Assembly: GCF_013839425.1 (NCBI RefSeq) | Contig: NZ_JACDNP010000004.1 | Span: 124,001 to 188,000, forward strand | Length of the DNA stretch: 64,000 nucleotides | Source: Halorhabdus salina | GTDB taxonomy: Archaea > Halobacteriota > Halobacteria > Halobacteriales > Haloarculaceae | Direction of reading: 5' to 3' | Shown here: one piece after another, positions 61,213-64,000 of the stretch | Numbering within the stretch: position 1 is the stretch's first letter | Layout of the letters: every line of letters begins with the position of its first letter | Notes under the pieces: generated by a model | Database searches by the model: none | Seen by the model: only the letters and a program-made list of their open reading frames with translations | What the model was told of the DNA's origin: nothing | Program-made: the position numbers and the translations under genes

Positions 61213-62456
61213 CGCTCGGCCTCCGCGAAGACACTCATGTCGACGTCGACGTCCAGGTCACGCTGCTCCGTTTCCTCGATGACGGTCTCTAAATCCTTGT
61301 CGCCGCGTCCAGAGAGATTGAGAACCGTCACGTCACCCACCGCGTCCGGGTTTTCGTCCAGATAGCCGAACGCGTGCGCGCTTTCCAGAGCGGGAATGAT
61401 CCCCTCCCGTTGGGAGAGGCGGTGGAACGCTTCCAGAGCAACCTCGTCGTCGACGTTTGCCGCCTGGACGCGCCCCGAATCGACGAGATGGGCGAGTTCC
61501 GGGCCGACACCCGCATAGTCCAGGCCCGCAGAGACGCTGTGGGACTCCATGATCTGGCCGTCGCTGTCCTGGAGGAGTTTCGTCCGCGCGCCGTGAAGGA
61601 CACCCTCTTCGCCTGTCGACAGCGTCGCGGAGTTGGGCGCGACACCCGTCTCTTCGTCGACATCGAGCGACGAGCCGCCGGCCTCGACAGCGATCAAATC
61701 GACAGCCTCGTCCTCGCGAAACGCGTCGAAGGCGCCCATCGTGTTCGACCCACCACCGGCACAGGCAACCACGGAGTCCGGTAGTTGCCCCGTCTGTTCG
61801 CGGATCTGCTCGCGGGCCTCCTCGCCGATGACCGACTGGAAGTCACGGACCATCCGCGGGAAGGGGTCTGGACCGACTATCGACCCGATGACGTAGTGGG
61901 TATCTTCGACGTTGGTCGCCCAGTCGCGCATCGTCTCGCTGATTGCTTCCTTGAGCGTCCCGCGGCCGGTCGTGACCGGATTGACCGCGGCACCGTTGAG
62001 TCGCATCCGGAAGACGTTGGGCCGCTGGCGGTTGATATCGGTCGACCCCATGAAGATCTCACAGGGCATGTCCAGGTGGGCCGCGGCCATCGCGGTCGCG
62101 GTGCCGTGCTGGCCGGCCCCGGTCTCGGCGATGATCCGCTCTTTGCCCATGTACTTCGCCAGCAGGACCTGCCCGAGGGCGTTGTTGAGCTTATGCGCGC
62201 CGCCGTGTAGCAAGTCCTCCCGTTTGAGATAGACCTCGGTGTCATAGCGGTCGCTCAACTGGTCGGCACGCTGGAGTGGCGTGGGGCGACCGCCAAAGTC
62301 CGCCAGGCGCTTCCGGAACTCGTCCATAAAGCCGTCCTCGTTGTCGAGGACGTATCGTTCGTAGGCGTCGCGCAATTCCTCGATCGCTGGCATCAGCGCC
62401 TCGGGGACGTACTGGCCGCCGTAAGCGCCGAACTTGCCGTCAGTGTGGCTGCTCAT
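61209..62456 (-). CDS. trpB: tryptophan synthase beta subunit
   Basis: A 415-residue PLP enzyme that joins indole and serine to tryptophan. The PLP lysine is Lys89 in [22 protein letters not shown] and [12 protein letters not shown] are the substrate and phosphate-binding loops. It is TrpB1-like: it starts with [16 protein letters not shown], and trpA is adjacent. It overlaps trpC and trpA by four bases on each side. Confidence 0.96.
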   Translation of the reverse strand: MSSHTDGKFGAYGGQYVPEALMPAIEELRDAYERYVLDNEDGFMDEFRKRLADFGGRPTPLQRADQLSDRYDTEVYLKREDLLHGGAHKLNNALGQVLLAKYMGKERIIAETGAGQHGTATAMAAAHLDMPCEIFMGSTDINRQRPNVFRMRLNGAAVNPVTTGRGTLKEAISETMRDWATNVEDTHYVIGSIVGPDPFPRMVRDFQSVIGEEAREQIREQTGQLPDSVVACAGGGSNTMGAFDAFREDEAVDLIAVEAGGSSLDVDEETGVAPNSATLSTGEEGVLHGARTKLLQDSDGQIMESHSVSAGLDYAGVGPELAHLVDSGRVQAANVDDEVALEAFHRLSQREGIIPALESAHAFGYLDENPDAVGDVTVLNLSGRGDKDLETVIEETEQRDLDVDVDMSVFAEAER

Positions 62457-63238
62457 GTGTCAGGTGTCTCCGTTAGTGTGGTAAGCCGTTCCGTGTTCGC
62501 TCGCACGTCACCATCCATAATCGCCGAACCGATCAGCTGGCCGTCCGCGCCAGCCTCCTGCATCCGGGTCACGTCGGCTCGCGTCTCGATCCCGCTCTCG
62601 GCGATCAGCGTCACATCATCGGGAACCGCCGGCGCGACCGACTCGAAGGTCGAGAGATCCAGTTCCAGTTCGGCGAGATCGCGGTTGTTCACACCGATGA
62701 TTTCTGCACCCGCATCGATCGCCCGTCGGACCTCTTCGCGGGAGTGGGTCTCGACAAGCACCTGAAATCCCCGGTCGCGAGCGGCCTCGAGCATGGCGTC
62801 GAGATCGTCCGTCCCGTCCGCTTCGAGAAATCGGACGATGAGGAGGACGATGTCCGCCTCGATCACGTCGAGTTGCTCCTCATAGAGCAGGAAGTCCTTC
62901 CGGAGGATCGGCACGTCGACGGCCTCCCGCACTTGGCGAAGCGTTTCGGCTGACCCACCGAAATGCTCGGGTTCAGTCAGCACCGACAGTGCGGCCGCAC
63001 CGCCCGCGACCATCTGCTCGGCGAGTTCGACCGGATCGTCCACGCGGGTTCCGTCAGTCGTCGGACTCGTCGGCTTGACTTCGGCAATCGTCGGAACCCG
63101 TCCGGCGCGTTCGGCCCGCTCGAACGCGTCGGGTAACGATCGCGGCTGCACGTCGACCCGCCCGTCGGCCTCGCTTCGGTCGCGGGCAGCCTCGATGATC
63201 GACCGTACCGCCGGCGCTATCCCCTCACCATCGTCCAT
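62453..63238 (-). CDS. trpC: indole-3-glycerol phosphate synthase
   Basis: A 261-residue TIM-barrel enzyme. [10 protein letters not shown] carries the catalytic Lys; [12 protein letters not shown] and [14 protein letters not shown] are the matching conserved strands. It is first in trpCBA. Two TGTACG boxes one helical turn apart lie between its TATA box and ATG, a probable operator. Anthranilate-branch genes (trpD, E, F, G) are not in the window. Confidence 0.95.
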   Translation of the reverse strand: MDDGEGIAPAVRSIIEAARDRSEADGRVDVQPRSLPDAFERAERAGRVPTIAEVKPTSPTTDGTRVDDPVELAEQMVAGGAAALSVLTEPEHFGGSAETLRQVREAVDVPILRKDFLLYEEQLDVIEADIVLLIVRFLEADGTDDLDAMLEAARDRGFQVLVETHSREEVRRAIDAGAEIIGVNNRDLAELELDLSTFESVAPAVPDDVTLIAESGIETRADVTRMQEAGADGQLIGSAIMDGDVRANTERLTTLTETPDT

Positions 63239-63241
63239 TAC

Positions 63242-63257
63242 CGTACACTAACGTACA
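63242..63257 (-). promoter_or_regulatory. tandem TGTACG boxes in the trpCBA promoter
   Basis: On the minus strand TGTACG occurs at 63257-63252 and again at 63247-63242, exactly 10 bp apart, just before the ATG at 63238. A TATA box (CTTATGATC) is at 63265-63273. The methanogen trp regulator TrpY binds TGTACA 'TRP boxes'; similarity to that site is suggestive only. Confidence 0.5.
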
Positions 63258-63335
63258 GACATGATCATAAGACTTGCGACACAGAGCCGTCCCTAGACAG
63301 AAGCGAGAGCGGAGAACCCCCAGTTGCCAGTCCGT

Positions 63336-63581
63336 TCAGAACGTGTACCCCTCGTCGGGGTCATCGTCGTGGATCGCGGGGTCCTGCTGGTCTTCGACGG
63401 TCTGGGAGAACAGATCGTCTTCGGCCAGGTCGGTCGATTCTTCGGTCGTCTCGTAGGCCGAGACGCCCATCGTCAGGAGTTCTTCGACGGCCTGGTCGCG
63501 GTTGACGAACTCACCTTGCTCGACAAGTCGGTCGATATCGCTTTCGATGCGGTCAGCCAGCGAGATCGAAATTTTCGGCAT
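63336..63581 (-). CDS. small ribbon-helix-helix-like protein
   Basis: An 81-residue protein. The N-terminus PKISISLADRIESDIDRLVE, then EFVNRDQAVEELLTMGVSAYE, is a typical ribbon-helix-helix (CopG/MetJ-like) fold: one strand and two helices. The C-terminal 30 residues are very acidic. It is likely a small DNA-binding regulator or antitoxin-like protein. No toxin gene is adjacent. The ATG at 63581 fits; seven extra residues in a longer frame are not needed. Confidence 0.7.
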   Translation of the reverse strand: MPKISISLADRIESDIDRLVEQGEFVNRDQAVEELLTMGVSAYETTEESTDLAEDDLFSQTVEDQQDPAIHDDDPDEGYTF

Positions 63582-63774
63582 ATCCGACGGTGGGTGTTGC
63601 ATCCGGATGAATCTATCCCTCGTGTCCGGCCACCCGAGACGGGCCTCAAGCGTAACGCCACTCTCGCGGTGGTCCGATCACGGACTGGAAGCGGAACTAA
63701 TTGCTATCCGGCCGTTCCCATTATTTTAGGCTAGCCAAAACACTCATACGTACCAGGTCACCTACGAGAGAGTA

Positions 63775-63924
63775 ATGGCCCGCTCCGACAATGTTGACAG
63801 TGATCGCGACGAGGAGGTCGCTGTGCAGTCCTTCGAGTCATCGCCCGACCGGACAGTGTTTTCCGAGGACGGCAACCCCGACGGGTGGATCGCGACCGAT
63901 CTGACCGTCGAGCCGGTGCGCTGA
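63775..63924 (+). CDS. small acidic protein of 49 residues
   Basis: ATG at 63775 to TGA at 63922-63924. The sequence starts MARSDNVDSDRDEEVAVQ and ends with a VFSEDGNPDGWIATD block, a pattern seen in small haloarchaeal proteins (DUF7331-like; tentative). Codon use and acidity fit a real gene. Function unknown. Confidence 0.5.
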   Translation: MARSDNVDSDRDEEVAVQSFESSPDRTVFSEDGNPDGWIATDLTVEPVR

Positions 63925-63980
63925 GGATCTGGCCGGTCACGTCAGAACGTTTTAGCGCACGCCAGACGTAGGCCGTCCGA

Positions 63981-64000
63981 ATGAGTTCCGTACCTGAACG
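63981..64000 (+). CDS. start of a gene cut by the right edge (very tentative)
   Basis: ATG at 63981 opens a frame MSSVPE that runs off the window. A TATA-like GTTTTAGC lies about 30 nt upstream (63949-63956), the spacing of leaderless genes here. Nothing can be said about the product. Confidence 0.3.

Overview
The window is chromosomal DNA of a halophilic archaeon (class Halobacteria). Evidence: high G+C, strongly acidic predicted proteins, archaeal TATA boxes about 25-40 nt before start codons (many genes look leaderless), and archaeal marker genes: TFB, TBP, thermosome, CetZ tubulin, a mevalonate-pathway MvaD, archaeal IMP cyclohydrolase PurO, Trm-G10 methyltransferase, and a nuo complex with no NuoE/F/G genes beside it. 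The intracellular GH3 / GH94 / GH94 cluster points to a sugar-using genus such as Halorhabdus; that genus guess is inference.

Layout. 0-3.7 kb: a truncated actin-fold gene and a FlaD/E-domain gene on the minus strand, divergent from a parA-cheW pair (cytoskeleton, motility and positioning). 3.7-5.9 kb: an FAD oxidoreductase and mvaD. 6.2-20.1 kb: the nuo respiratory complex, split in two. nuoA-B-CD-H-I (20.05-15.67 kb) is separated from nuoJ1-J2-K-L-M-N (12.18-6.20 kb) by a 3.5-kb insert holding an ABC exporter, a small DUF4177-like gene, a DUF456 membrane gene and a 350-bp island of nine compact hairpins. 20.3-24.9 kb: purE and purK, themselves separated by a three-gene ABC-2 exporter cassette. 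25-28.8 kb: two tandem TIGR03663 (Agl23-like) membrane glycosyltransferase paralogues.

29-45 kb is mostly housekeeping and information processing: TFB, RNase HI with its operon partner, a PadR regulator, pyrophosphatase, a methyltransferase, an alkaline-phosphatase-superfamily enzyme, CetZ, a three-gene operon ending in a DHH phosphoesterase, the thermosome, an RnfC/NuoF-like protein without Fe-S motifs, Trm-G10, a HIT hydrolase and TBP. 45-49.3 kb: a membrane protein, a thioredoxin-reductase-like protein, aspartate kinase, a phosphoesterase and PurO. 49.4-59.1 kb: the glucan-utilisation cluster (GH3 divergent from two GH94 phosphorylase-family genes, then a convergent MFS transporter). 59.4-64 kb: tRNA-Gln(CTG), an HNH endonuclease, trpCBA, and small acidic or ribbon-helix-helix genes to the right edge.

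No CRISPR array, transposase, integrase or defence system was seen. The most interesting items are the interrupted nuo and pur operons, the hairpin island, the actin/FlaD-E/ParA/CheW neighbourhood, the long GH94 enzyme, and several inverted-repeat promoters (parA, HIT, tbp, lysC, trpC).
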